Source of the DNA: Paenibacillus phytorum
GTDB taxonomy: Bacteria > Bacillota > Bacilli > Paenibacillales > NBRC-103111
Direction of reading: 5' to 3'
Assembly: GCF_013141715.1 (NCBI RefSeq)
Contig: NZ_WHOA01000153.1
Span: 1-39,856 of the forward strand
DNA: 39,856 nucleotides
Part shown: positions 25,332 through 33,575 of the stretch, in pieces
How the letters are laid out: each line of letters opens with the position of its first letter
Numbering within the stretch: the stretch's first letter is position 1
Position numbers and translations under genes: made by a program
Notes under the pieces: generated by a model
What the model was told of the DNA's origin: nothing
The model's database searches: none
What the model saw: only the letters and a program-made list of their open reading frames with translations

Positions 25332-26214
25332 CGATCATAGTAATAATGTTATCGATTCGTCCCATATCTTCGTTGCTAATTCCTTCGAGCGGCCCTCTAA
25401 CGCTGCCAATGTTTACGCCTCTACGATTCAGAACTTCTTTAATAACGGCATACATGGACCCATTCAGCGAGCATAGCGCGATAATGATGTCATTAATATG
25501 GCTTTGGATACGTTTCGCTTCTTCAAACTTGCCTTGAAGGAAGAATTCATTCGCCTGCAAAAATAGTTCCGGCATAGCCGCGTAGGTGCCTCCGATTCCG
25601 CCATCAGCGCCCATAATTCTTCCTGCGACGTACTGTTCATCCGGGCCATTAAATACGACGACATTGTCTCCGCCGACTCTTTTGAATCGTTCGATGTCCA
25701 TCGTTGGCATCGATGAGTTTTTAACTCCAATAACTTTAGGATTGGCAAGAAGTTTCTCGAATAGCGATGTCGTCAACGTATAACCTGTCGTTTGAGGGAT
25801 GTTATATATAATGAAATCTAGTGGAGTTGCTTCGATAATTTCATTCCAATATTTATAAACCGAGCTGTCCGGAAGCTTAAAATAAATAGGCGGAATTGCA
25901 GATAAGGCATCATATCCCAAAGCTGCTGCATGTTTCGCCAATTCAATGCTGTCTCTTGTAGAAGGTGCCCCCACATGGGCGATTAACGTCATTTTGCCTT
26001 TCAAACGGTTGGCTACATAGCTAAGCACCGCTTTACGTTCGTCTAGGTTTTGGTAGATACACTCACCAGAACTTCCTCCGACATAGACGCCGTTAACCTT
26101 TTTTTCATACAAATAATCACATAATGCGTTGGTTCGGGCTTCTGAGATATCTCCTTGATCGTCATAGCATGCATAAAAAGCCGGTATGATTCCACGGAAC
26201 TTTTCTAATCTCAA
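25303..26214 (-). CDS. nanA: N-acetylneuraminate lyase NanA
   Basis: This protein has 303 residues. It cleaves N-acetylneuraminate to ManNAc and pyruvate. It starts at TTG 26214 after AGGAGGGG. The pyruvate-binding loop GGSSGE is at 46-51, the catalytic Tyr is Y137 in FIIYNIP, and the Schiff-base Lys is K165 in GVKNSS. These are the same numbers as in E. coli NanA, so the barrel is intact. It is the first gene of the nan operon, with a promoter candidate about 40 bp upstream. Its last codons overlap the start of the truncated SGNH frame, so the extreme C-terminus may have been changed by the deletion there. Confidence 0.94.
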   Translation of the reverse strand: MRLEKFRGIIPAFYACYDDQGDISEARTNALCDYLYEKKVNGVYVGGSSGECIYQNLDERKAVLSYVANRLKGKMTLIAHVGAPSTRDSIELAKHAAALGYDALSAIPPIYFKLPDSSVYKYWNEIIEATPLDFIIYNIPQTTGYTLTTSLFEKLLANPKVIGVKNSSMPTMDIERFKRVGGDNVVVFNGPDEQYVAGRIMGADGGIGGTYAAMPELFLQANEFFLQGKFEEAKRIQSHINDIIIALCSLNGSMYAVIKEVLNRRGVNIGSVRGPLEGISNEDMGRIDNIITMIDEATQQFCK

Positions 26215-26254
26215 TGAATTCCCCTCCTAATGTTTATAATGTTTGGCAAGATCA

Positions 26255-26283
26255 ACAGTATCACATAAATTCAAAACTGTAAA
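26255..26283 (-). promoter_or_regulatory. Candidate promoter of the nan operon
   Basis: On the minus strand TTTACA (26283-26278) is followed after exactly 17 bases by TACTGT (26260-26255), with TGA directly before it as an extended -10. Transcription would start about 30 bp before the nanA TTG. The near-palindrome GAAATTAATTTAC at 26279-26291 overlaps the -35 and resembles GAAA/TTTC-type RpiR operators, making it a candidate site for the operon's own regulator. Confidence 0.45.
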
Positions 26284-26462
26284 TTAATTTCACCAATTTC
26301 TAATTTATAAAAAAAATTTCCACCAATGACTTTCTCCAACAATTGACCTGACTTTTGTAAATTTAAAGCCATAGGTAATCCCATTTCACCTAAGCCTACA
26401 AAACCGATTTTATTAGCTGCCCCCGTAATTACAGACTCCTTGTTTTCAAATGTTTTATTCAT
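26271..26462 (-). pseudogene. N-terminal fragment of a beta-hydroxyacid dehydrogenase (3-hydroxyisobutyrate type)
   Basis: After a leader the frame reads NKIGFVGLGEMGLPMALNLQ, the NAD(P)-binding GxGxMG fingerprint of 3-hydroxyisobutyrate / tartronate-semialdehyde reductases. About 20 residues later the similarity ends and the frame closes, where a complete protein would have about 290 residues. The truncation point is next to the nanA promoter, marking a recombination joint between AT-rich foreign DNA and the nan operon. Confidence 0.65.
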
Positions 26463-26587
26463 GATATCACTCTTATAATTTAAATTTTTGTTCCCATTGA
26501 GCATACACCTCAAATTAGTATGAGTATAATGAATGAAAGGAATACAAATTATAATTAAGCACGATTGTCCTCCCCTTTAACTAAAAA

Positions 26588-26618
26588 TACCTAGTCTGGT
26601 TAGGTACCAGACTAGGTA
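26588..26618. repeat. 12-bp perfect inverted repeat
   Basis: TACCTAGTCTGG (26588-26599) is repeated inverted as CCAGACTAGGTA (26607-26618) with a seven-base spacer. Neither side has a T-run, so it is not a normal terminator. It lies between the dehydrogenase fragment and the urea transporter remnant. It could be an operator, a recombinase site or an element end. Confidence 0.6.
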
Positions 26619-26720
26619 TAAATGAATTATTATACATTGCAATGAATTATTATACAAATCCGAAGTTTTTTAACGAATTCTGCAACAAATCGTCTAACGA
26701 ATTATGGAACAATTCTAAAT

Positions 26721-26756
26721 AATTCTGGAATTTGACAAAAGTGATATTCCAGAATT
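26721..26756. repeat. 11-bp perfect inverted repeat
   Basis: AATTCTGGAAT (26721-26731) and ATTCCAGAATT (26746-26756) are separated by 14 bases. Arms with this spacing suit two adjacent half sites for a regulator on one face of the helix. No gene begins close by, and the function is unknown. Confidence 0.55.
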
Positions 26757-26762
26757 AATTAG

Positions 26763-26805
26763 AAAACGGAGCCCGAAAACCCGCGGCGCTCCGTTTATTT
26801 TGTTT
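26763..26805. terminator. Hairpin flanked by T/A tracts, possibly bidirectional
   Basis: AAACGGAGC (26764-26772) pairs with GCTCCGTTT (26788-26796), and the loop is GC-rich. T-rich tails follow on both strands. No intact gene now ends here, which suggests the hairpin belonged to a gene lost from this gap. Confidence 0.55.
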
Positions 26806-27000
26806 CATAATTAAAAGCACTTTGCCTTTTCCTTTATCCCGATATGGGCTCTGTTTCATAATTATTTATAATAAAAAAAAGCATTTATGCCTTTATGCAT
26901 GTCTATGCACTTTTAGTTAGCTAAAATAAATTCCACTTAGATCACTGCATGTTATTGTTTTTAGTTATTGTTTTTGGTTCTTCTTTCAATTCTCGTCTAA

Positions 27001-27720
27001 TCTGTCAATAGAGGTTTGTTTGGGTATAACTCTGAGCTAACAGGAATGGCACTTTCATTGTTTTTAAGTGGCGAAGACCGGTGGATCATTTCCTTAATTG
27101 GCGCTGCTATTGCAGCAATATTTTCAGCAGCGGTGACCCATGTAATGAAAAATACTGGGCTTCCTATTCTTACATTTCCTTTCATAATCCTTACATGGTT
27201 TTTACTACTGACAACTTATCGATTGGTTACGTTTAAGTTAAGTCCTGAACTTATACCACAAGATTTATCTCATTGGACACTAAATATAAAAGGAGAGACA
27301 AATTGGCTTAACGGAAGTATTAATGGAATCGGGCAAATTTTCTTCCTTGATAATAGCTTACCTGGTATTTTACTTTATATTGCAGTCTTTTCGGCTGGGT
27401 GGAAATTTGGTCTCTATGCCATAATTGGAAATGCTGAAGCTCTAATAACATCCTACTGTCTTGGAGGAGAACACAACTTAATCTTTATGGGGCTTTATGG
27501 TTACAATGCCATTTTAACTATTATTGGTGTGTCCATTGTCTTTAAGGATGATCAGCGTTTTGCTCCTCTAACGGGGATTTTTGCAGCTTGTTTAACTGTT
27601 CCTGTTACAGCTAGTATGTTAACTTGGCTTTTGCCATATGGTCTTCCAGCACTTACAATGCCTTTTGTTTTGTGTTCATGGCTTTTTCTAGGAGCAAGAA
27701 AAGTGCTGCCTTTACTTTAA
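27001..27720 (+). pseudogene. Urea transporter (UT family), 5'-truncated
   Basis: The frame reads NRGLFGYNSELTGMAL soon after an in-frame TAA, then continues as a membrane protein to 27720. The duplicated UT fold shows in the second copy, FMGLYGYNAILTIIGVSIVF. The first half lacks its first one or two helices, since complete bacterial UT proteins have about 300-340 residues and only about 235 remain. The only possible start, a TTG at 27016, has no properly spaced ribosome site. It converges on ureD, so it belonged to the urease locus as the urea entry route. It probably no longer works. Confidence 0.7.
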
Positions 27721-27799
27721 TGAAAAGTAAAGTAATTAAATCCATAGGTTACGGTAGTAAAAACACAGCAGAGCCAAATGCTTGCCATGTTTACGAGTT

Positions 27800-28624
27800 T
27801 TAATATTTTCTTAAGAAGCTAGGATGGGTATTAAACCATTCTTGTCTAATGATATGAAGACATTCCGTAAATATTCTTTCGATCACTTGTGTCGAGTTTG
27901 CCAAAACGCGAATGATAAATCCTGGAACAAATAAAAGGGATATTCCCGATTTAAATGAATCTGTCCTTTCATTCATTACATGAAATAGCCGATCAATAAA
28001 ATGACTATCTGATTGTTCCCCCACCACAATCATGGAACCTAAATGTGTAAAGCCTTCCATGAATCCAAGCCCACTCATATTTTGGGTGGACGGACTCAAT
28101 TTAATATGGTCATATACAGCCAGCTCGTTATCGATATAAATCTCATTTAACAATTGAATACTTTCATAACTGAAACGTTCACCCTTAGGAGACCAGCCAG
28201 GTGTTATGATATCTGTATAAAGAAATGTTGCATTTTTATCCATGTGAATCGTGTTTTTTTGTTTATACCTTGCTTGTTGGTAGGCGATGAGTGGATCGGG
28301 TAAATACTCAAGAAAACTGCCTTCTTTAAGAAATATCTCTGTTTCCTGATAAACATGACTATTCGGTGTTTTATATACTTTTGTAGCAGATTGGGTTGTT
28401 AAAGTAAGTTTGGCTTTTTCCTCCAAAGAAATTTTTATTTTATAACGATCACCATCTAAATAACCCCCACCAGGATTTAAAAGATAATAACAAGCTTGAC
28501 CTGAATTATCATGATAAACTGGACGCATGATTTTTAAAGCACCTTGGAAGTACACTTTTTTTGCGACTGTTTTTCCGTTCCGTTCCTCTGCCTCTAATCT
28601 TAATTCGCCAGTCCAATCCCCCAT
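27800..28624 (-). CDS. ureD: Urease accessory protein UreD
   Basis: This protein has 274 residues. UreD (UreH) binds the urease apoenzyme and provides the channel through which nickel passes from UreG. Typical segments are YLLNPGGGYLDGD, LTTQSATKVYKT, EYLPDPLIAYQQARY and DIITPGWSPKGERF, which is full family length. The ATG follows the ureG stop by one base, with no space for its own leader, so translation is coupled. It is the last gene of ureABCEFGD. Confidence 0.93.
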   Translation of the reverse strand: MGDWTGELRLEAEERNGKTVAKKVYFQGALKIMRPVYHDNSGQACYYLLNPGGGYLDGDRYKIKISLEEKAKLTLTTQSATKVYKTPNSHVYQETEIFLKEGSFLEYLPDPLIAYQQARYKQKNTIHMDKNATFLYTDIITPGWSPKGERFSYESIQLLNEIYIDNELAVYDHIKLSPSTQNMSGLGFMEGFTHLGSMIVVGEQSDSHFIDRLFHVMNERTDSFKSGISLLFVPGFIIRVLANSTQVIERIFTECLHIIRQEWFNTHPSFLRKY

Positions 28625-28625
28625 T

Positions 28626-29237
28626 TTAAGCTAACCCTTCTAATAGCGCATTCTGCTTGAGCCAATTAATGACATTGTCTAATCCTGAATTGTCTTTTAA
28701 ATTTGTAAATACAAATGGCTTATCTCCTCGGAAAATTTTTGTATCAGACTCCATTACATCAAGGGACGCTCCAACGTATGGAGCCAAATCTGTTTTATTA
28801 ATAATAAACAAATCAGATTTGATCATCCCCTGTCCTCCTTTACGCGGAATTTTTTCACCTTGGGCTACATCAATAATGTAAATTGAAAAATCAACTAATT
28901 CCGGACTAAATGTAGCAGCTAGATTATCCCCACCGCTTTCAATAAATATGAGCTGCAAATCCGGGTGTTTTTCCTTTAATTCATCAATCGCCGCGAAATT
29001 CATAGAAGCATCTTCACGTATGGCTGTATGCGGACATCCCCCAGTTTCTACTCCAATAATACGATCTCCCGGTAAGACACCATTTTGCATTAGAAATTTA
29101 GCATCCTCTTTTGTATAAATATCGTTTGTAACGACTGCCATGCTTAATTCATCATTTAAATGTCGGGTTAACTTTTCCACTAACATGGTTTTTCCGGCTC
29201 CAACAGGGCCCCCAACTCCGATTTTAATTAGTCCCAT
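28626..29237 (-). CDS. ureG: Urease accessory GTPase UreG
   Basis: This protein has 203 residues from ATG 29237, which has AAAGGGAAG in front and gives the normal MxxIKIGVGG start; the longer frame adds eight residues. The P-loop is GPVGAGKT (10-17), the metal motif CPH is at 68-70 in GVETGGCPHTAIRED, and ESGGDNLAATFSP and INKTDLAPY complete the GTPase signature. It powers nickel delivery to the urease active site together with UreE, UreF and UreD. It starts just after the ureF stop. Confidence 0.96.
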   Translation of the reverse strand: MGLIKIGVGGPVGAGKTMLVEKLTRHLNDELSMAVVTNDIYTKEDAKFLMQNGVLPGDRIIGVETGGCPHTAIREDASMNFAAIDELKEKHPDLQLIFIESGGDNLAATFSPELVDFSIYIIDVAQGEKIPRKGGQGMIKSDLFIINKTDLAPYVGASLDVMESDTKIFRGDKPFVFTNLKDNSGLDNVINWLKQNALLEGLA

Positions 29238-29262
29238 AAATTTACACTTCCCTTTCAACATG

Positions 29263-29946
29263 TTAAGACATGAAAATACGTATATTTACACGTTCATGTA
29301 TCATTTGCGATATTTCTAATCCCGGAGAGACGATGCCAAAATATTCTTCATCCATCTGCTGAATTTTCTCAGAAGCTCTTATTAATTCGCTCTGGATTTC
29401 ATGAATAATTTTCTGTCCTGCTGTCTGCCCCAAAGGGATTGCCCGTACAGCATTTTGGACAAGACTTGAAACAACGGAATACAAATAATATAGAATAGTT
29501 GTGCATTTCGGTACTTCAAGGTATTGTGCAATCATAGTAAACACAATCGCAGGGTGTCCAAAAGATTGTTTTTCATTTATTCTTTTTCTGTAAGCTGCCA
29601 GTATAGGTGCATCATATAATGTTCCCACAAGGTTTAACATGCGATCTCCCATTTTTTGGGTACCTTCTCTAGTTTCCCTAGGCAGATTTTGCACAGTCAG
29701 CAGTCGATCCAGCTTCCACACTTTATGGAAATTTTCTTCCTCCAATGCCTCATAAACAAGATGACAAGCAAGCCCATCCGAATAGACGAGCTGCTCGTTT
29801 AAATAAACATGAAGCCACCGTGTGAATGTATCTGGGTTATCTACGATATTTTCTTGAATATAACTCTCAAGACCGTAGGAATGACTAAATGCCCCAGTTG
29901 GAAAGTTCGAATCACATAGCTGAAACAAAGAAAGAATCTTATCCAT
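29263..29946 (-). CDS. ureF: Urease accessory protein UreF
   Basis: This protein has 227 residues from ATG 29946; a TTG four codons earlier is the alternative. The all-helical protein begins with the family signature LCDSNFPTGAFSHSYGLESYI and ends SPGLEISQMIHERV. It joins UreD and UreG in the pre-activation complex. The start codon lies within the last codons of ureE, giving translational coupling. Confidence 0.93.
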   Translation of the reverse strand: MDKILSLFQLCDSNFPTGAFSHSYGLESYIQENIVDNPDTFTRWLHVYLNEQLVYSDGLACHLVYEALEEENFHKVWKLDRLLTVQNLPRETREGTQKMGDRMLNLVGTLYDAPILAAYRKRINEKQSFGHPAIVFTMIAQYLEVPKCTTILYYLYSVVSSLVQNAVRAIPLGQTAGQKIIHEIQSELIRASEKIQQMDEEYFGIVSPGLEISQMIHERVNIRIFMS

Positions 29947-30394
29947 GGCTATGGCCAATATGTCGAAAGGCTTGCTTCACTTTTCGCTCTTCACGTGTGA
30001 AGGGAACATGAAGTTCCTTCAAAAGCTCTTCTACAAGGTGATCGTATTGCACCATCATCTCGTTATTTTCAAAATGTACAGGAAGATGTCGATTCCCTAA
30101 TTGATGGGCAATTGTCCCCATTTCATTTAGGTTACGCGGTCTAATCACCAATAAATCATCAGCAAGAACATCAACTACGATCATATTTCGATCATCCATA
30201 TATAAAACATCACCAACCGCCAATTCACGAGACTCTTTTAATCGAATGCCAATTTCTCTCCCATGGTCCGTTTTAACCCGTTGTATTCGTTTCATTAAGA
30301 GAGAGCTTTCAAGGTAAACTTTTTCGATATGGCGTCTAATAACTTCTTCTTTTTCCATACTTTCGATATTTGTTTCAATTCGTTCGATTATCAA
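29939..30394 (-). CDS. ureE: Urease nickel metallochaperone UreE
   Basis: This protein has 151 residues. The TTG at 30394, six bases after GAGGTG, gives IIERIETNIESM, the usual UreE start; the frame further upstream overlaps ureC and is not supported. The core includes MGTIAHQLGNRHLPVHFE, where the His residues bind nickel at the dimer interface. The C-terminus ends GHSHG, a short version of the His-rich tail found in some species. The gene begins about 10 bp after ureC. Confidence 0.92.
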   Translation of the reverse strand: MIIERIETNIESMEKEEVIRRHIEKVYLESSLLMKRIQRVKTDHGREIGIRLKESRELAVGDVLYMDDRNMIVVDVLADDLLVIRPRNLNEMGTIAHQLGNRHLPVHFENNEMMVQYDHLVEELLKELHVPFTREERKVKQAFRHIGHSHG

Positions 30395-30404
30395 CTTTAT
30401 CACC

Positions 30405-32117
30405 TCAAAATAAGAAATATCTTTGACCCATTGGAACTTTATGAGCTGGCTCACATGTGATGAGTTCTCCGTTTACCCTTACCTCGTAAGTTTGTGGATC
30501 AACTGTGAGCTCAGGTGTTTCAGAATTAAGTTTCATATCTTTTTTCGTTAATTTTCGAATTCCATGAACTGGAAGTATCATTTTTTCTAATCCTAATTTT
30601 TCATGTACTTTTTCTTCAAAAGCGATTTGAGAGAGGAATGTTATCGTACTTTTTGATAAAGCTTTCCCACAAGCTGCATACATTGGTCGACAAATAATCG
30701 GTTGTGGAGTTGGAATGGATGCATTTGCATCACCCATCATTCCATACACAATAAAACCACTTTTTAGAACTAACTCAGGTTTCACACCGAAAAAGGAAGG
30801 TGACCAAAGAACAAGATCAGCGATTTTCCCTACCTCTACTGAACCTACATAGTCAGCAATCCCATGAGTAATGGCAGGGTTAATTGTGTATTTAGCAACA
30901 TAACGCTTTACCCGATTATTGTCCGAAAATCTGCTATCTCCTTCCAAGGAACCTCTTTGTTTTTTCATTTTGTCAGCTACTTGCCATGTTCGAATGATAA
31001 CCTCGCCAATCCTTCCCATTGCCTGAGCATCTGAACTTGTCATGCTGAAAATCCCCATATCTTGCAAGATATCTTCGGCAGCAATGGTTTCTTTACGAAT
31101 CCGTGAATCTGCAAAGGCAATATCCTCAGGTACAGACGGATTTAAATGATGACAAACCATTAACATATCTAGATGTTCGTCGACTGTGTTAACGGTATAT
31201 GGCAAGGTTGGATTTGTTGATGAAGGCAGTACGTTCATAAAGCTTGCGGATTTAATTAAATCCGGGGCATGTCCTCCACCTGCTCCTTCCGTATGATACA
31301 TATGAATAACTCGGTCTTTAATCGCAGCCATCGTATTTTCGACAAATCCACCTTCATTCAACGTATCCGCATGGAGTGCCACCTGAACGTCAAATTTATC
31401 CGCCACTCCGAGTGCATGGTCAATCGCTGAAGCAGTTGCCCCCCAATCTTCATGAACTTTTAGTCCAATTGCTCCTGCACGGATTTGTTCTGCTAAAGGT
31501 TCTTCCGTTGCAGCCTGCCCTTTTCCAGTGAGTCCAATATTAATAGGAAACCCCTCTACTGCTTCAAGCATCCGGTGAATATTCCATTCCCCTGGTGTAG
31601 CGGTTGTTGCCCTTGAGCCAGCGGTTGGACCCGTTCCCCCGCCAATTAATGTGGTAAGACCTGCGGAAAGTGCAACATCCACTTGGCCTGGATTAATGAA
31701 ATGAACATGGGTGTCCAGTCCGCCTGCGGTGACAATCATTCCCTCACCAGCAATGACTTCTGTCGAAGCTCCAATTACTATATCTACTCCATCCATAATT
31801 AAAGGATTTCCGCTTTTCCCAATTCCAAAAATTTTTCCATCACGAATCCCAATATCTGCCTTGTAGATCCCTGTATAATCTAAAATGACAGCATTCGTAA
31901 TCACAACGTCTGGAATTCCATCCCCTCTAGTAACAAGAGGATGCTGACCCATTCCATCACGAATTACCTTCCCTCCGCCAAAAACGACTTCATCACCGTA
32001 AGTTGTATAATCCTTTTCAATTTGAATAAATAATTCTGTATCCGCTAAGCGAATGGAGTCGCCAGTAGTAGGACCATACATTTGGGCATATTGCTTTCTT
32101 GTCATTTTAAAACTCAT
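30405..32117 (-). CDS. ureC: Urease alpha subunit UreC
   Basis: This protein has 570 residues and is the catalytic subunit that hydrolyses urea to ammonia and carbamate. All nickel and catalytic residues can be placed: H137 and H139 in HVHFINPGQ, the carbamylated K220 in GLKVHEDWG, H222, H249, H275, the flap His H323 in VCHHLNPS, and D363 in SSDAQAMGR. The order and spacing follow Klebsiella UreC with an offset of three. ATG 32117 has GAGGGCGG in front and overlaps the end of ureB. It is intact and expected to be active once loaded with nickel. Confidence 0.97.
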   Translation of the reverse strand: MSFKMTRKQYAQMYGPTTGDSIRLADTELFIQIEKDYTTYGDEVVFGGGKVIRDGMGQHPLVTRGDGIPDVVITNAVILDYTGIYKADIGIRDGKIFGIGKSGNPLIMDGVDIVIGASTEVIAGEGMIVTAGGLDTHVHFINPGQVDVALSAGLTTLIGGGTGPTAGSRATTATPGEWNIHRMLEAVEGFPINIGLTGKGQAATEEPLAEQIRAGAIGLKVHEDWGATASAIDHALGVADKFDVQVALHADTLNEGGFVENTMAAIKDRVIHMYHTEGAGGGHAPDLIKSASFMNVLPSSTNPTLPYTVNTVDEHLDMLMVCHHLNPSVPEDIAFADSRIRKETIAAEDILQDMGIFSMTSSDAQAMGRIGEVIIRTWQVADKMKKQRGSLEGDSRFSDNNRVKRYVAKYTINPAITHGIADYVGSVEVGKIADLVLWSPSFFGVKPELVLKSGFIVYGMMGDANASIPTPQPIICRPMYAACGKALSKSTITFLSQIAFEEKVHEKLGLEKMILPVHGIRKLTKKDMKLNSETPELTVDPQTYEVRVNGELITCEPAHKVPMGQRYFLF

Positions 32118-32449
32118 TGGTTCCGCCCTCTTTCCAGAGATCCATCTACTTTATTATTAAATCCATATACCTCGCGTTTTCCAGCATAATTAACCACTTC
32201 CACTTCTTTTTCATCACCCGGTTCAAAACGAACAGCAGCACCAGCAGGAATGTTTAATCGTTTTCCGAAAGCTTCCTCCCTATTGAATTGAAGTGCTTCA
32301 TTTACTTCATAAAAGTGAAAGTGTGAACCAACTTGAACTGGTCGGTCTCCTATATTGGTTACTTTTACCTTCAATGCTGTTCTTCCCTCATTACAAATAA
32401 TCGGTTCTTCCTTTAAAATTAATTGACCTGGTTCCATTTCTATCTCCAT
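32114..32449 (-). CDS. ureB: Urease beta subunit UreB
   Basis: This protein has 111 residues, the usual size for separate beta subunits of Bacillus-type urease. MEPGQLILKEEPI, VQVGSHFHFYEVN and the end VYGFNNKVDGSLE are family landmarks. AGGTGG precedes the ATG by a suitable distance. It overlaps ureC by four bases and follows ureA by about 23 bp. Confidence 0.95.
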   Translation of the reverse strand: MEIEMEPGQLILKEEPIICNEGRTALKVKVTNIGDRPVQVGSHFHFYEVNEALQFNREEAFGKRLNIPAGAAVRFEPGDEKEVEVVNYAGKREVYGFNNKVDGSLERGRNQ

Positions 32450-32472
32450 TTAAGTCTGCCACCTATCGTTTT

Positions 32473-32775
32473 TTATCGAATTGGATTATGTACAGTTACT
32501 AATTTCGTTCCATCCGGAAATGTTGCTTCTACTTGAATATCATCAATGATTTCTGATATTCCCTCCATTACTTGATCCCTTGTCAAAATAGTCGCCCCAT
32601 ATTCCATCAATTCTGCTACAGTTCTTCCATCTCTGGCACCTTCTAGCACCTCATAAGTAATGAAAGCTACTGCTTCGGGATAATTCAATTTCAGTCCTCT
32701 GTCTTTCCTTCTTTTAGCAAGATCAGCTGCCACCACTATCATGAGCTTGTCTACCTCACGTGGTAATAGTTGCAT
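32473..32775 (-). CDS. ureA: Urease gamma subunit UreA
   Basis: This protein has 100 residues. MQLLPREVDKLMIVVAADLA, LNYPEAVAFITYEVLEGARD and VEATFPDGTKLVTVHNPI match UreA along its full length. AAGGAGG lies directly ahead of the ATG. It is the first gene of the seven-gene operon, which has the order ureA-B-C-E-F-G-D known from Bacillus sp. TB-90. Confidence 0.96.
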   Translation of the reverse strand: MQLLPREVDKLMIVVAADLAKRRKDRGLKLNYPEAVAFITYEVLEGARDGRTVAELMEYGATILTRDQVMEGISEIIDDIQVEATFPDGTKLVTVHNPIR

Positions 32776-32824
32776 CGTAAATCCTCCTTATAATATCGAG
32801 CCTTATTTTGTGGTAAAAAAAACC

Positions 32825-32853
32825 AAATTATTCTATAAATCTGCCCACTTCAA
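32825..32853 (-). promoter_or_regulatory. Weak promoter candidate for the urease operon
   Basis: TTGAAG (32853-32848) and TAATTT (32830-32825) on the minus strand are spaced by 17 bases, about 50 bp ahead of ureA. The -10 match is only partial. I found no clear GlnR/TnrA or CodY box, so nitrogen control is possible but not shown. Confidence 0.25.
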
Positions 32854-32956
32854 GATTCATTTAAACTTCGACGAATACTAAAGCTTTTGTAACTACCCTT
32901 GATCTAAGGAATCTAAGTAAGACGTTTTCTAAATGGAGGACGTTTTCTTTTTGTTC

Positions 32957-33002
32957 AATCGGTATCATAACTTAGAAGGGCATGAATCGGTGTCATAACT
33001 TA
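32957..33002. repeat. Imperfect 18-bp direct repeat
   Basis: AATCGGTATCATAACTTA (32957-32974) and AATCGGTGTCATAACTTA (32985-33002) differ by one base. A shorter repeat, GACGTTTTCT, occurs at 32921 and 32939. They lie at the edge of the recombinase remnant and could be recombination or binding sites left by the element. Confidence 0.55.
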
Positions 33003-33421
33003 ACGGGTACTCATAAGGATCGCCCAGAGCTTCAACGCCTACTAGCGGATCTACACCGTGGTGATACCCTTATGGTAACTAAACTCGATCGTTTCGCTAG
33101 TACAGCGGTGGACGGTATGACGATGGTCAAGGAATTATTGAGTAGGGGTGTGCGTTTTCAAATACTGAACATGGGGCTACTGGAAGACACGCCAATAGGT
33201 TGGGCTATGCTTGCTGTGTTCGCCGCTATGGCTGAGTTCGAGAGGGACATGAGCGTAGAACGTACGCAAGAAGGTAAGGCTGTAGCAAAACTGAAGGAAG
33301 GCTTCAAAGAAGGGCCGGCCCAAGTCATACACTGAGAAGCAACTAAACCACGCTATAGGGCTGTTAAGAGATCATTCATATAAAGTCCACCCTGATACGT
33401 GAAGTAAACAGAAAAAAGTAG
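33003..33421 (+). pseudogene. Serine recombinase (resolvase/invertase), decayed
   Basis: KDRPELQRLLADLHRGDTLM, VTKLDRFAS, LNMGLLEDTPIGW and AEFERDMSVERTQEGKA are conserved blocks of the resolvase catalytic domain. The N-terminal part with the nucleophile Ser is absent. Near 33317 one extra G shifts the frame; after correction the protein continues GRPKSYTEKQLNHAIGLLRD. A further deletion near 33385 removes part of the C-terminal helix-turn-helix before TLIREVNRKK. At least three separate lesions make it non-functional. It lies at the edge of the AT-rich urease segment and may have been involved in its arrival. Confidence 0.85.
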
Positions 33422-33561
33422 CGTTAACGATAGCACGCGTACCTCGTCCAAACTGGATTCTAATTGATAAGGACGAGGAGTTGCGTGCTCATCTGAAGAT
33501 GCTTCTCTCGAAAATCAAACCTGATTCGCCCCGTCACGAAGAAATCGACCTCGGTATTTAA
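33403..33561 (+). other. Small open frame ahead of mazF, possible antitoxin remnant
   Basis: A frame without a good start codon reads RVPRPNWILIDKDEELRAHL and ends EEIDLGI, stopping about 15 bp before mazF. Position, acidic character and an ending vaguely like the MazE tail suggest an antitoxin remnant. The 5' end runs into the recombinase remnant, and no ATG with a ribosome site is present. Identity is uncertain. Confidence 0.3.
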
Positions 33562-33575
33562 GGAGACGAACTAAT

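Larger units (their letters stand above)
26514..27000. other. Repeat-rich, AT-rich gap without a gene
   Basis: No convincing coding frame. Besides the two palindromes listed separately, there are a direct repeat AATGAATTATTATACA (two copies, 20-bp period, from 26621), a degenerate repeat TAACGAATT[CA]TG[CG]AAC (two copies near 26672 and 26695) and TTTCATAATT twice (near 26803 and 26850). Such clusters are seen at promoters with many operator sites and at scars of mobile elements. I cannot assign this one. Confidence 0.5.

Noticed and set aside
26580..26760. Repeats at 26.6 kb as a CRISPR array
   Set aside because: Only pairs of repeats of different sequence, no regular spacers and no cas genes.
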